Source of the DNA: Granulosicoccus sp.
GTDB lineage: Bacteria > Pseudomonadota > Gammaproteobacteria > Granulosicoccales > Granulosicoccaceae
Direction of reading: 5' to 3'
Assembly: GCA_020627685.1 (NCBI GenBank)
Contig: JAHDGK010000026.1
Span: forward strand, 1-36,565
Length of the DNA: 36,565 nucleotides
Positions 15,422-24,960 of this stretch are shown here, piece by piece. Below the pieces are notes generated by a model. It did not search any database, had not been told where the DNA came from, and saw only the letters and a program-made list of their open reading frames with translations. Position numbers and translations under genes: made by a program. Positions within the stretch are counted from its first letter, which is position 1; the number at the start of each line of letters is the position of its first letter.

Positions 15422-17872
15422 ATGTCCACACTTCATCTTGATAAGTTGCTCGACCCCACTTCAGTCGTGGTTATAGGTGCGAGTGACCGTGCGGACTCTA
15501 TCGGATATTCCGTCACAAGAAATTTGCTGGGTACTCATTACACCGGCCAGATTCATCTCGTTAATCCGCGTTACAAGTCGGTGTTAGGCCACCCTTGCCT
15601 ACCCGATCTTAAATCCATTGAAGAAACACCCGACTTAGCCATTATCAGTACCCCTGCCAGGCTCTTAAAGAAAATCCTGACACAGTGTGCGAAGAAGAAA
15701 ATCAAAGTGGCTATGGTGATGACAGGCTCAAAGGAATCTCAACCATTAGGCGCTTTAGCACGCTCATTGGGAATTCGTATCATTGGCCCGCATAGCACTG
15801 GCCTTATCAGACCGGGCATCGGACTTAACGTCAGCTACAGTCAAAACAATCTCATACCGGGCTCACTCGCCATAGCCAGCCAGTCAACATCGCTGGGCAC
15901 CGCGATGCTCGACTGGGCTCAGACCAACAATATCGGTTTTTCAGGCGTCATACTCACTGGGGGCGACACTGACATTTGTCTTGCAGATATCATCGATCTA
16001 CTGGCAGAAGACCCCTCCACAAAGGCCATAATCGTGTACGTCGAAAGAGTCGGTGGCACTCGTAGTTTTCTCAGCGCCTTGAGTGCCGCTGCCCGATTAA
16101 AACCGGTCGTACTCATGCGTTCTACCAAAGAAGGCGCTCGCTACTGCGATGTACTAACGCGTTCCGGGCAAGTTTTCTCTTCTGACAACGTCTTCCAAAC
16201 CGCCTTGAACCGAGCGGGTGTGGTTCGTATCAGAACCTTTCAAAACCTATTCGCTGCTGCAAAAATTCTGTCCTCTGGTGCGCGAGTAAAAGGCAATCGG
16301 CTAGCAATTGTCAGTAACGGCGCGGCGCCTTCCATGATGGCCATAGAAAGACTGGACGTAAAACATTTTCAATTACCACGTCTGCTTGAAGAAAACCTCA
16401 TCAGTATTAAAAAAACTTTGGGCGAGAGCGCATCTGGCAGTAATCCCTTTGTACTGAGAAAACCTGAAAACTTACCCGCTCTATATTCGCAAGCGATAGA
16501 ACAACTACAGTCTTTTCCAAACATAGACGCTGTCTTGGTTATTTTCGTACCAGACTCGCGAAATAACGCTGCAGACATTACGAACGCTGTATTGAAACTT
16601 CCAAAGTCTAAGACACCCATACTGGCTTGTTGGATGGGAGACGCAAGCGTAAAAGATGCTCGGGAGACTCTCTCTGAAGCGGGCATTCCCTCCTTTAGAA
16701 CACCGGAGGCTGCTGTCGACGGATTTGATTTTTTAAACCGCTATTTCGTGAGTCAACAGCAACTTCTACAGCTACCTAACCCCACAGCAAGCAACACCAG
16801 AGCCGACGCAAACTCGGCAAGAAATCTTGTGTCAGACGCGATAGACAATGGGCAGCGACTTCTGGATGTTGAATCAACGCAAACCTTAATGGCTTTGTTT
16901 GATATTCCCACGCAGCCATCGCAAATCAAGCAAACAGCGACAGCAAGCATACAACAACAGCAAGATCGTCAACTGATAGTGTCCATCGTCCGCGACGCAA
17001 CATTCGGCCCCACGCTATCAGTAGGCATCGGCGGGCAGCTTGCAGCTGTTGTCACCCAACGTTCAGTTCAACTTCCTCCGCTTAACCGGTTTCTTATACA
17101 AGAGCTCTTACAAAGCCGCGATATAAGAAATTACATGGGGTGGTCGGGGCATACTGAATCAAAGGCATTCAATGACGTTGCACACATACTACGACGATTA
17201 TCTGAACTAGCCTGTGAAGTGCCCGATGTCTTTTTTCTGGAAATCTACCCCTTGGTTGTCACAGAAAACGGTGCAGTTGTATCGGATGTAACCGTTTGCC
17301 TTGAGCGATCAAAAATACAAAAGGTTTACGGTCACCTATCGATACACCCTTATCCACGACAGTGGATACGATCCATCGAACTTAAAAACGGATCGCCCGT
17401 TCAATTGCGACCGATTCGACCGGAAGATGCCAGCGGTATAAAAAACCTTGTGAAAGAGATGTCTCCGGAGTCTCGCTATTTTCGATTCATGCACGCCATC
17501 AACGAGCTGTCTCCGCAAATGCTCGCGCAATTCACCAAACTTGATTACGATCGGCAGATGGCATTCGTAGCAGTCGATCCGCTTGATGAGGTCATCGGTG
17601 TCAGCCGATATGTGATCAGCAACGATCGCCTCTTCGGAGAGTTCGCCATTTCCATTTCAGAAAACTGGAAATCACAGGGGCTCGCCTCTGCCTTAATGAA
17701 ACTGCTTCTCGAACACGCACGATCACAAGGTCTAGAAAGCTTGCAGGGCGATGTCCTCATGACCAATACACCCATGCAAGCACTCATGAAATCCTTAGGT
17801 TTCACGTCACGTCCAGACTCCGAGGACCCGGAAGTTCTAAGATTCCAATTCTCTTTAACTGAAACCTTATGA
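15422..17872 (+). CDS. PatZ/Pat-type protein lysine acetyltransferase (degenerate acyl-CoA synthetase + GNAT)
   Basis: 816 residues. The N-terminal two-thirds are an NDP-forming acyl-CoA synthetase-like module: CoA-binding VVVIGASDRADSIGYSV, succinyl-CoA-ligase-like IIGPHSTGLI and an ATP-grasp part. The C-terminus (about 660-816) is a GNAT domain (VQLRPIRPEDA, ESRYFRFMHAI, ISENWKSQGLASALM). In E. coli and Salmonella this protein acetylates acetyl-CoA synthetase and many other proteins. Two departures: the phospho-His of active synthetases (SHTGAL) reads TRSGQV, with Arg247 in its place, and about 65-75 residues holding the ATP-binding Lys and HKSDVGGV segment are missing around residues 500-520. 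The module is probably only a sensor. The stop overlaps the next gene by 4 nt. Confidence 0.88.
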   Translation: MSTLHLDKLLDPTSVVVIGASDRADSIGYSVTRNLLGTHYTGQIHLVNPRYKSVLGHPCLPDLKSIEETPDLAIISTPARLLKKILTQCAKKKIKVAMVMTGSKESQPLGALARSLGIRIIGPHSTGLIRPGIGLNVSYSQNNLIPGSLAIASQSTSLGTAMLDWAQTNNIGFSGVILTGGDTDICLADIIDLLAEDPSTKAIIVYVERVGGTRSFLSALSAAARLKPVVLMRSTKEGARYCDVLTRSGQVFSSDNVFQTALNRAGVVRIRTFQNLFAAAKILSSGARVKGNRLAIVSNGAAPSMMAIERLDVKHFQLPRLLEENLISIKKTLGESASGSNPFVLRKPENLPALYSQAIEQLQSFPNIDAVLVIFVPDSRNNAADITNAVLKLPKSKTPILACWMGDASVKDARETLSEAGIPSFRTPEAAVDGFDFLNRYFVSQQQLLQLPNPTASNTRADANSARNLVSDAIDNGQRLLDVESTQTLMALFDIPTQPSQIKQTATASIQQQQDRQLIVSIVRDATFGPTLSVGIGGQLAAVVTQRSVQLPPLNRFLIQELLQSRDIRNYMGWSGHTESKAFNDVAHILRRLSELACEVPDVFFLEIYPLVVTENGAVVSDVTVCLERSKIQKVYGHLSIHPYPRQWIRSIELKNGSPVQLRPIRPEDASGIKNLVKEMSPESRYFRFMHAINELSPQMLAQFTKLDYDRQMAFVAVDPLDEVIGVSRYVISNDRLFGEFAISISENWKSQGLASALMKLLLEHARSQGLESLQGDVLMTNTPMQALMKSLGFTSRPDSEDPEVLRFQFSLTETL

Positions 17873-18741
17873 GCCCACAAGTCGAACCCTTAAGCCTAAG
17901 CATAGACGGTCGTACTATCGCCGGTATACGCCAGCGTGATTCTGCCGTTGAAGATGCTCCCAAAATGCTTTGTGTTCATGGATGGCTGGACAATGCAAAC
18001 AGCTTCGTTCCCCTAATGCCTTACTTGCCGGCGTTCGATCTAGTCGCCATCGACCTTCCAGGTTGTGGCTACAGCGATGCTTTAGAGCAAGGCTACTCGT
18101 TACACGAACTGTGCTATCAACTGACTCGAATAATCGAGGCGCTAGGGTGGTCAGAATGCCATGTGCTCGGGCATTCTCTGGGAGGCTGCATAGCGCCCCT
18201 ACTAGCAGTCGCCTCCCCTAACATTGTGCAAACCTTGTTATTAGTGGAAGCGATCGGCCCGGTGAGCGAATCAGCTGAACAGTTGCCCACTCGCATGGCT
18301 AAGGCCATGAGTCACCGACTCGACCCGTCACGATTCAACTCACGACTATTCAACAACAAGCAGGAAGCTATCGAATCTCGTCTCAGAGCCGCAAAAATGG
18401 CTCAGAGCTCGGCAAAACTTATCATCGATAGGCAAGTTAATGCCGAGGGAGACGGGTACCGCTGGAGATTCGACCCTCGATGGCGCACAGCCTCAGCCCA
18501 GTACCAAACCGAAGAGCAAGTTCAAGAAGTCTTAAAGGCCGTGACCTGCCCTGCACTCACGATTCTGGCGGACGACGGTATTATCCTAAATCGGCCGGAA
18601 ACCAATGATCGCCTCAGCGCACTGAGAAACAGGCAGTCAGTGAGCCTGCCCGGACAACATCATCTTCACATGGATACGCCTGAGCCGGTAGCAGCCGCCA
18701 TCAACGGATACCTGCAAACTTTGCCGGCCCTGGGTGGTTAA
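17869..18741 (+). CDS. Alpha/beta-fold hydrolase
   Basis: 290 residues, cytoplasmic. The cap-type hydrolase fold shows VHGWLDNANSF (oxyanion HG), VAIDLPGCGYSD, the nucleophile elbow GHSLGG (Ser103), and a C-terminal catalytic His in PGQHHLHMD. The acid is likely in TILADDGI. It resembles MhpC-type and serine esterase enzymes, but the substrate is not evident. Its start overlaps the stop of the acetyltransferase gene (ATGA), so the two are coupled in translation and may share a pathway. Confidence 0.88.
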   Translation: MSPQVEPLSLSIDGRTIAGIRQRDSAVEDAPKMLCVHGWLDNANSFVPLMPYLPAFDLVAIDLPGCGYSDALEQGYSLHELCYQLTRIIEALGWSECHVLGHSLGGCIAPLLAVASPNIVQTLLLVEAIGPVSESAEQLPTRMAKAMSHRLDPSRFNSRLFNNKQEAIESRLRAAKMAQSSAKLIIDRQVNAEGDGYRWRFDPRWRTASAQYQTEEQVQEVLKAVTCPALTILADDGIILNRPETNDRLSALRNRQSVSLPGQHHLHMDTPEPVAAAINGYLQTLPALGG

Positions 18742-19026
18742 TTGCAATCTCGAAACTTTGGCGTGGCAACAAACAGCAGCTTACGTGTTAGCTGAAAAAA
18801 ATGTATGGTTGCCAGCGTTCTCGAAAACAGCCGCGCATCCGCGTAAATAGTGGCTAGTCTTATCAGGTTCCGAAGAACTTATAAAAATCAAACTGTCTGA
18901 CCTGCTGCAAAGCTTGCATAAGGATCTAATGCTGCCAAAAATCAGGCGATGTCATTTTTTACTACGGTTCTTCAAAAGTTTCCTAACTAGCGCATTCACA
19001 TTGACTCAAGCGGTTACAATTCTCCG
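18742..19026. other. Intergenic region before the SNF2 gene
   Basis: About 285 bases without a gene. It holds a 5-bp hairpin (CAGCT/AGCTG, 18777-18794) followed by A residues, which is not a terminator on either strand, and a TACAAT (19015-19020) just before the GTG start without a good -35. Nothing else was recognised. Confidence 0.4.
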
Positions 19027-22000
19027 GTGAACAATCAGCCTCGTATACTTAACTTCGACGATGTCATCGAACTGTGTGGTTCCGTGGCCACATCGCGTGG
19101 ACAAGTCTATAAAGCCAGTGGTGCTGTTCAAGAAGTTGATTGGATACCCGATGGCAATATACTGTGCGGAACGGTGCAAGGCAGCGAGTCCGAGCCCTAC
19201 CACGCTAGAGTCACTATTGCGCCACACCGATTTGACGGTGAGTGCACCTGCCCAGCTCATTACAACTGCAAACATGTTGCAGCTACGCTGCTGAGTTGGA
19301 TTGATCAACAAACTGCATCTCCGACTGTCGACGATCAAATGCTACGTGCGGTCAATCGCTGGCTCCAGAAAGTGGTTGAGCAAGGGCGCAAAGCCGCACC
19401 ACTACACGAGCATCATGAGCCCGGCGAACCATTGCTGTTTTATCAACTTGATAAGACTCCGCTGACTCAAAGCAGTAGCGGCATCACGCTGCAGATATTG
19501 CAAAGCCGACTGCTTAAACGCGGCGGCTACGGCAAAGAAACACCATACCGATATAACGGACATTACTATCACCCGGATTGGGTGCTACAAAGCGACCGCG
19601 CTATCCTTGAACTTGCCATCGGCAAGCAAAGCGATTTTTCTTATCGTGAACTCACCATCGAAGGCGACATCGGTCACCTGCTGATGAACAAGCTGGTAGA
19701 CACGGGCAGAACCTTCTGGGGATCGGACAGAGAAAAGCCGCTTACCCGAGGCACAACCCGCACTCTGGACTTTAACTGGCACCTGAAAGATGACAACAGC
19801 TTCCAACTGACGACTCAGCTGCCGGAGGTTGAGGATTGGACACTGATCCCATCAGACCCACCCTGGTATCTTGACTCTTCGCAAGTTTGCGCAGGGCAAC
19901 TCGACAAAGCCCCTCATGTAGGCCTGCTGTCACAGTTTATTGAAGCACCACCGCTGCCAGAGGCACACGCACAGGCAGTCAGTAATTACCTTGCCTCGCG
20001 CCTGCCTGACAGCACGCTACCGTTGCCAAGAGAACCCAATTTCGTCCGGATTGATGAAGCACCGCAACCCGTATTGGTGTTGCAGTCCCGCGATGACAGC
20101 GCTGATATCCGCGACTTCTACGCATCTATAAAATTTCGGTATGCGGATTACCTGCTGCCTTTTGACGGTATGGAAGCTGATGCGACCCTTGAGGGAAAAA
20201 CAACCGACGGGAAACCTCTAGTCTTAAAAAGAGATCTGCCGGCTGAGATTCGATATGCGGTGGATTTCGGTAAGCACTTCCCCGAATTCGAAGCAGCAAC
20301 GTCAAACGATGCGGAATTTTATTCCAAAGCCGACAAGCAACCACGATCCAAAGAGGTTCAGCGTATCGCGCATTCCTGGCGCGAGCTGTTAAATGAGCGA
20401 ACAGAACTGAGCAATCGGGGTTGGACAGTACAAATACGTGAGCCTTTCGATCTGAATTTCAAATCGGTCACACAGATTGAGGCCACAGTAAGCGAAACCA
20501 CATCAAACTGGTTTGATATGGCATTGAAGCTCCGCCATGACGATCAGCAGTTTGATCTGCTACCACTCGTGATTGATTGGCTTCAAGGGGATTCGCGCGA
20601 TAGCTCTATCCTGTTACAAGCCGACGACGGCCAATGGTTGGAAGTTGCACCTGAATTGTTTGCACCCGTTGCAGAAACGCTCATGGAGCTTTACGACGAT
20701 CCGAGCGCAGCAGAACACTTCAGATTACCAAGGCAACGCGCCGGCACTCTGGACACATTGGAAAGTCATTGGCAAAAACAAGGAGTCAGTGTTGCTTGGA
20801 ATCAAGCACAAAACGTTTTCGATCTTGCTGAGAAACTCCGTAATTTCGATGGCATTGAAAATTCAGATGCCCCCGTTAACGTCAATGCGACGCTTCGCCC
20901 TTACCAGCTCGAGGGTATGGCGTGGCTGGGTTTTCTTGCAGAGTTCGGTTTCAACGGCATCCTTGCCGATGACATGGGTTTGGGGAAAACCGTACAAACT
21001 CTGGGGCACTTGCAACAAGAGCGAGACATCGGCCGACTGACCAAGCCCACGCTTATCGTTGCACCCACCAGCTTATTAGGAAACTGGCAACGTGAAGCCG
21101 CCCGCTTTACACCAAACCTAAGCACCTTGATTTGGCATGGCACCCAACGCAAATTAGGCGACTTAACCACAAACCCGATTGATATTGTTATTACAAGCTA
21201 TGCGTTGGTCACGCGTGATATCAATCTGCTCGGCCAGCAAGATTTTGGGTGTGTCGTACTCGATGAAGCACAGGCCATCAAAAACCCAACAGCGAAAGTC
21301 ACTCAGGCACTAAAAACTCTCACCATTGAGAGACGCATCTGCCTCACAGGTACGCCGTTGGAAAATCATTTGGGCGAACTCTGGTCGCAGTTCGATTTTC
21401 TGATGCCAGGATTCCTGGGTTCACGTAAACATTTCAATCGATACTTCAGAACTCCGATAGAGAATCACGCAAGCGTTGAGAGACAATCCAGGCTAAGCGC
21501 ACTTATCCGCCCATTTTTACTGCGTCGACGCAAAGAACAGGTGGCCACTGAGTTACCGCCAAAGACTGAGATTATTCGCGAAGTCACGCTCGAACCAACA
21601 CAAGCGCGCTTATACGAGAGTATTCGCATTAGTATGGAACAACGGGTACGGGCATTATTGGCTGAACGCGGATTGGCTCGTAGTCACATTGAAATGTTGG
21701 ATGCGCTTCTTAAGCTGCGTCAAACCTGTTGTCACCCTGCGCTGGTCAAACTCGATAGCGCGCGCGGCATAGAAGAGTCCGCAAAGACGGACTTACTCAT
21801 GTCAATGCTCGACGAGCTCATCAGTGAAGGTAAGAAAATTTTACTGTTTTCCCAGTTTACTGAAATGCTGGGACTGATAGAGGCTGAACTCAATAAACGC
21901 GAGATACGCTACGCCAAACTTACCGGCCGAACCCGTAAACGGGATGAAGTTATTGACTCATTCCAACACGGAGATATTCCGCTATTTTTAATTAGTCTGA

Positions 22001-22320
22001 AAGCCGGTGGCACCGGATTAAACCTGACAGCAGCAGACACTGTGATTCACTACGATCCGTGGTGGAACCCTGCTGTTGAAAATCAGGCAAGCGATCGCGC
22101 CCATAGAATCGGACAGAACAAACCGGTATTCATCTACAAGCTGGTTGCCAGCAATACGGTAGAAGAAAAAATTATGGCCATGCAGGCCCAGAAAAAGCAG
22201 TTGGCAGATCAAACTGTTAATCAGACAGAAGCAACCGCTATGCAAAATCTAACGGCTGACGATATTCTTGATTTGTTTGCAGCCTCCGAAGAGGATGACT
22301 CTGCTTCATCCGCTGCGTAA
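19027..22320 (+). CDS. SWIM zinc-finger SNF2-family helicase/ATPase
   Basis: 1097 residues. A SWIM zinc finger (CTCPAHYNCKHVAA; Cys73, Cys75, Cys81, His83) leads, followed by a long bacterial-SNF2-specific region, then the two-lobed SF2 ATPase: RPYQLEGMAWLGFL (Q-like), DDMGLGKTVQTL (Walker A, near 648-659), VLDEAQAIKN (Walker B, DEAQ), CLTGTPLENHLGEL, and the C-lobe with SLKAGGTGLNL and DRAHRIGQ. Such proteins remodel DNA-protein or RNA polymerase complexes (RapA relatives) and act as double-stranded DNA translocases rather than true helicases. GTG start. The 3' end overlaps that of the convergent transporter gene by 15 nt. Confidence 0.92.
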   Translation: MNNQPRILNFDDVIELCGSVATSRGQVYKASGAVQEVDWIPDGNILCGTVQGSESEPYHARVTIAPHRFDGECTCPAHYNCKHVAATLLSWIDQQTASPTVDDQMLRAVNRWLQKVVEQGRKAAPLHEHHEPGEPLLFYQLDKTPLTQSSSGITLQILQSRLLKRGGYGKETPYRYNGHYYHPDWVLQSDRAILELAIGKQSDFSYRELTIEGDIGHLLMNKLVDTGRTFWGSDREKPLTRGTTRTLDFNWHLKDDNSFQLTTQLPEVEDWTLIPSDPPWYLDSSQVCAGQLDKAPHVGLLSQFIEAPPLPEAHAQAVSNYLASRLPDSTLPLPREPNFVRIDEAPQPVLVLQSRDDSADIRDFYASIKFRYADYLLPFDGMEADATLEGKTTDGKPLVLKRDLPAEIRYAVDFGKHFPEFEAATSNDAEFYSKADKQPRSKEVQRIAHSWRELLNERTELSNRGWTVQIREPFDLNFKSVTQIEATVSETTSNWFDMALKLRHDDQQFDLLPLVIDWLQGDSRDSSILLQADDGQWLEVAPELFAPVAETLMELYDDPSAAEHFRLPRQRAGTLDTLESHWQKQGVSVAWNQAQNVFDLAEKLRNFDGIENSDAPVNVNATLRPYQLEGMAWLGFLAEFGFNGILADDMGLGKTVQTLGHLQQERDIGRLTKPTLIVAPTSLLGNWQREAARFTPNLSTLIWHGTQRKLGDLTTNPIDIVITSYALVTRDINLLGQQDFGCVVLDEAQAIKNPTAKVTQALKTLTIERRICLTGTPLENHLGELWSQFDFLMPGFLGSRKHFNRYFRTPIENHASVERQSRLSALIRPFLLRRRKEQVATELPPKTEIIREVTLEPTQARLYESIRISMEQRVRALLAERGLARSHIEMLDALLKLRQTCCHPALVKLDSARGIEESAKTDLLMSMLDELISEGKKILLFSQFTEMLGLIEAELNKREIRYAKLTGRTRKRDEVIDSFQHGDIPLFLISLKAGGTGLNLTAADTVIHYDPWWNPAVENQASDRAHRIGQNKPVFIYKLVASNTVEEKIMAMQAQKKQLADQTVNQTEATAMQNLTADDILDLFAASEEDDSASSAA

Positions 22321-23643
22321 GGCTAGCTTACGCCGTATTTCTGCATGCACAGCCTCTGTAATGGGATAGCGACGCATTGTCCAAATCGCAGCGAGCTTGA
22401 AGAGTATGCAAGGTGCGCCGTATAAAATTGCCAGCCACAACAACGCATCACCATCGTTAGCCTCTGTAGCGCTAAAGCCTGCTACTTCCAGTAGCGGAAA
22501 AGCAATGCCTATCGCTAAGCCATAGGATAATTTCGATGCCGTCCCCCAAAGCGCGAAAAACAATCCTGGACGACGGTAACCGCTTTCCAACGCATCCCAT
22601 TCGATTACATCTGCGTTGATTGCACTGGGTAATGCTAGATCAGCGCCCGTTGCAAAACCGGTGGCTGCCACAATCACATAAAACCAAATAATGGAGTCGC
22701 CATCCAGAAAAGGTGTCCATAGAAAAAATAGACAGGCGATAACCATGGCAATTGACCATGTCTTATGTTTGCCCCATCGTTTTGAGATAGCCACCCAAAC
22801 AGGAACTGCTGCAGCGGCACAAATAAAATAGAGAAATAAAAACACGCCAGCCTTATCAGGCGCATCCAAGACGTGCGTGACAAACAACAGAAACAACGTG
22901 GCCGGTATGGCATTCGCAACAGCATTGAGCAGAAAACTGAGCAGCAGCTGCCTAAACGGATTGGGTGTTTTCATCAACGACCAGGCGGCCGACACCGAGT
23001 TGCTAGGCAACGTTGTTTGCGCTGTATCAGGCACTTTAAAGGCCGCCCAGATAGTGGAAATCACCAAAGTGACCAATACCAGCAGCGTTATGATAAACAA
23101 GGTGGTCGACAGGTCTTGAGTTTCACCATTACCCACCAATGCCGGAACGACCAGCGCAGCCAGTGTGCCGGCCAGACCGAAAGCCACGCGGGTGCCCGTG
23201 ATCAGACTGCGCTGGTTGTAGTCATCTGAGAGCTCGGCAGCCCAAGCGCTGGCCGGCACGATTGCCAGAGTGCCGGCAACATAAATACAAACAGTCCAGG
23301 ACAGCAGATAAAAGGCACCGACATCTTCAGCCGGGTTGAACAGAAACCAGACTGATAAAGCCACTAATGGTGCCGCTGCCACAACAAACACTTTGCGCCG
23401 ACCAAAACGACTTTTCGATTGATCTGACCAGTAGCCTACAAGTGGGTCAGTTACGGTGTCACACAGTCGGGCTAGTAATAGCAGCCCACCTATAAGGGAC
23501 AGACTCAGAGACGTGGACTCTGCGTAATAGGTGGGCACAATAACTTGCAACGCGATGAACGCAGCAGCAAGCGGAAAGGCCAAACTGCCATAAGCAGCAA
23601 GTACGCCTTTGGACAAGGTATGGGACAAGGTCTGCCTACTCAC
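22306..23643 (-). CDS. GPH-family (MFS_2) sugar:cation symporter
   Basis: 445 residues with about 12 hydrophobic segments, inner-membrane carrier. The glycoside-pentoside-hexuronide signature appears in LCDTVTDPLVGYWSDQSKSRFGRRK, as in MelB relatives; its second half has a similar loop (GYRRPGLFFALWGTASKLSYGLA). The substrate is unknown, though sugar or sugar-glycoside is the family rule. It lies 38 nt after the CBM9-like lipoprotein gene on the same strand, so it is likely the last gene of that operon. GTG start with weak ribosome binding site. Confidence 0.88.
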   Translation of the reverse strand: MSRQTLSHTLSKGVLAAYGSLAFPLAAAFIALQVIVPTYYAESTSLSLSLIGGLLLLARLCDTVTDPLVGYWSDQSKSRFGRRKVFVVAAAPLVALSVWFLFNPAEDVGAFYLLSWTVCIYVAGTLAIVPASAWAAELSDDYNQRSLITGTRVAFGLAGTLAALVVPALVGNGETQDLSTTLFIITLLVLVTLVISTIWAAFKVPDTAQTTLPSNSVSAAWSLMKTPNPFRQLLLSFLLNAVANAIPATLFLLFVTHVLDAPDKAGVFLFLYFICAAAAVPVWVAISKRWGKHKTWSIAMVIACLFFLWTPFLDGDSIIWFYVIVAATGFATGADLALPSAINADVIEWDALESGYRRPGLFFALWGTASKLSYGLAIGIAFPLLEVAGFSATEANDGDALLWLAILYGAPCILFKLAAIWTMRRYPITEAVHAEIRRKLALRSG

Positions 23644-23681
23644 TAGAGGCAGCTAAAGAATAAAGGCAAAAGATAAGGTAA

Positions 23682-24941
23682 CTATTGCGGCGGAGCTTCT
23701 AGCCTAACATTACCCATCTTTAGTGGGAAACGCCAAGTGTCATCCACACCCGTATCGTTGAACCAAGCCCACTTGGCATCCCTTATTCCACCATCAACGT
23801 CATTATTAATGTTGATTTCAAATCCAAAAGTGGTATCGGTGGGAATTCGTCCGGCATTAAGATCAATCCGGAACTCATAAATTTGTTGATCACCCTGGCA
23901 CAAACAGACGCCAAACCTTATCGCTGCAGGATCTATAGGTGCTGATCGATCTCCGAATTGCATGCGAGACGTCGCTGGTTGGCTGGATTGATTTTCGCCA
24001 CCATCGCTTCCGAGCAACGCCGTAATGACGTGGTAGTCGTCAAAACCATCGTAGCTGGCGCCTTTACTGTTGTTGCCATCCCAATAGATGTCTACAGAAT
24101 CATCCTCAAAAAATAGCTCAGGCGAATCACCCTGTGGTGATTGTTGCGGGCCTTGCTCAGCAAATACCAGTACATATAAGAATTCACCGTCATGCATGGC
24201 CGCCCACCTGAAGTTTCGATCTTCGCCATCCTGTACAACGCCGTCGTCGAGAACGACCTTTTCAATCTTGAGCGACTCTCTTTGCTGATCTAAAAACTGG
24301 GCCTGCCCCCACAGAGAATCGTATCGACCATCAATGACCGGAGCCCTGTCCGTATATAAAATTAAAACGGAGGGTGGAATATCGGCAGCATCACCGGGTC
24401 TGGAGCCAGCCTGACGCTCTTCAAGATTACTTGCCCCATCAGAATCTGTATCTAATTGAGGGAGAGGATTTGCATCAGATGTACTGGTTTGATACTCACC
24501 CGTTTCTATCTCAACAGACTGGTTTACCGTAATCGCCTGGCCGATGTTTCTGTCATAGACAGCCAAAGGAAGCTCTCCTTGCAAACTCACAGGCAGCTCA
24601 GGAACACCTGTTTCAACCCAGGTGATTTTCAGTCTGGGGTCAGAGCCTTCGGGTACAAAAACCTGTCCGACCCATGGCGAAGCCGTTGCACTTGTGCGAG
24701 TTGCCGGGTAGTCAACTCCGTCAATTTCCACTAAAACACGGGCATCAAGATTTCCTTGCACAATGGCCCGTGCATTTAAAAATTCAGGCGGGCTGATCAC
24801 CATGCCGTCAGGCTGGTTCAATGTTGCTGATCCGTTCGGGGTGTCTGTACAAGCACTGACAAAAGCTGCAGCCAGTAACAACACAGCTTTGGGCAGGTAT
24901 TTCCCGGCCTGAACACAGCGATTTCGACCTATGGCTGGCAT
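23682..24941 (-). CDS. CBM9/DOMON-like lipoprotein with calcium-binding type repeat
   Basis: About 419 residues. The lipobox FVSAC near residue 31 marks an exported lipoprotein. A beta-rich N-terminal part is followed by a thrombospondin type 3-like calcium motif (DTDSDGASNLEERQAG) and a C-terminal CBM9-type domain starting at APVIDGRYDSLWGQA and including FFEDDSVDIYWDGN and FGFEININNDVDGG. CBM9 domains bind sugars or sit in heme/sugar-binding DOMON proteins. A GTG start at 24953 is in frame, but AAGG overlaps it; ATG 24941 has better spacing. It follows the Ig-like protein gene closely and precedes a sugar symporter, so a role in glycan capture is plausible (inference). Confidence 0.72.
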   Translation of the reverse strand: MPAIGRNRCVQAGKYLPKAVLLLAAAFVSACTDTPNGSATLNQPDGMVISPPEFLNARAIVQGNLDARVLVEIDGVDYPATRTSATASPWVGQVFVPEGSDPRLKITWVETGVPELPVSLQGELPLAVYDRNIGQAITVNQSVEIETGEYQTSTSDANPLPQLDTDSDGASNLEERQAGSRPGDAADIPPSVLILYTDRAPVIDGRYDSLWGQAQFLDQQRESLKIEKVVLDDGVVQDGEDRNFRWAAMHDGEFLYVLVFAEQGPQQSPQGDSPELFFEDDSVDIYWDGNNSKGASYDGFDDYHVITALLGSDGGENQSSQPATSRMQFGDRSAPIDPAAIRFGVCLCQGDQQIYEFRIDLNAGRIPTDTTFGFEININNDVDGGIRDAKWAWFNDTGVDDTWRFPLKMGNVRLEAPPQ

Positions 24942-24960
24942 TGTCTTCTTCACCTTGAAA

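Noticed and set aside
18777-18800. Hairpin CAGCT/AGCTG next to a homopolymer run as a terminator
   Set aside because: The run following on the + strand is A, not T, so it is not a Rho-independent terminator on either strand, and the stem is only 5 bp.
20573-21040. Open frame of about 155 codons inside the SNF2 gene
   Set aside because: Out-of-frame shadow of the ATPase region.
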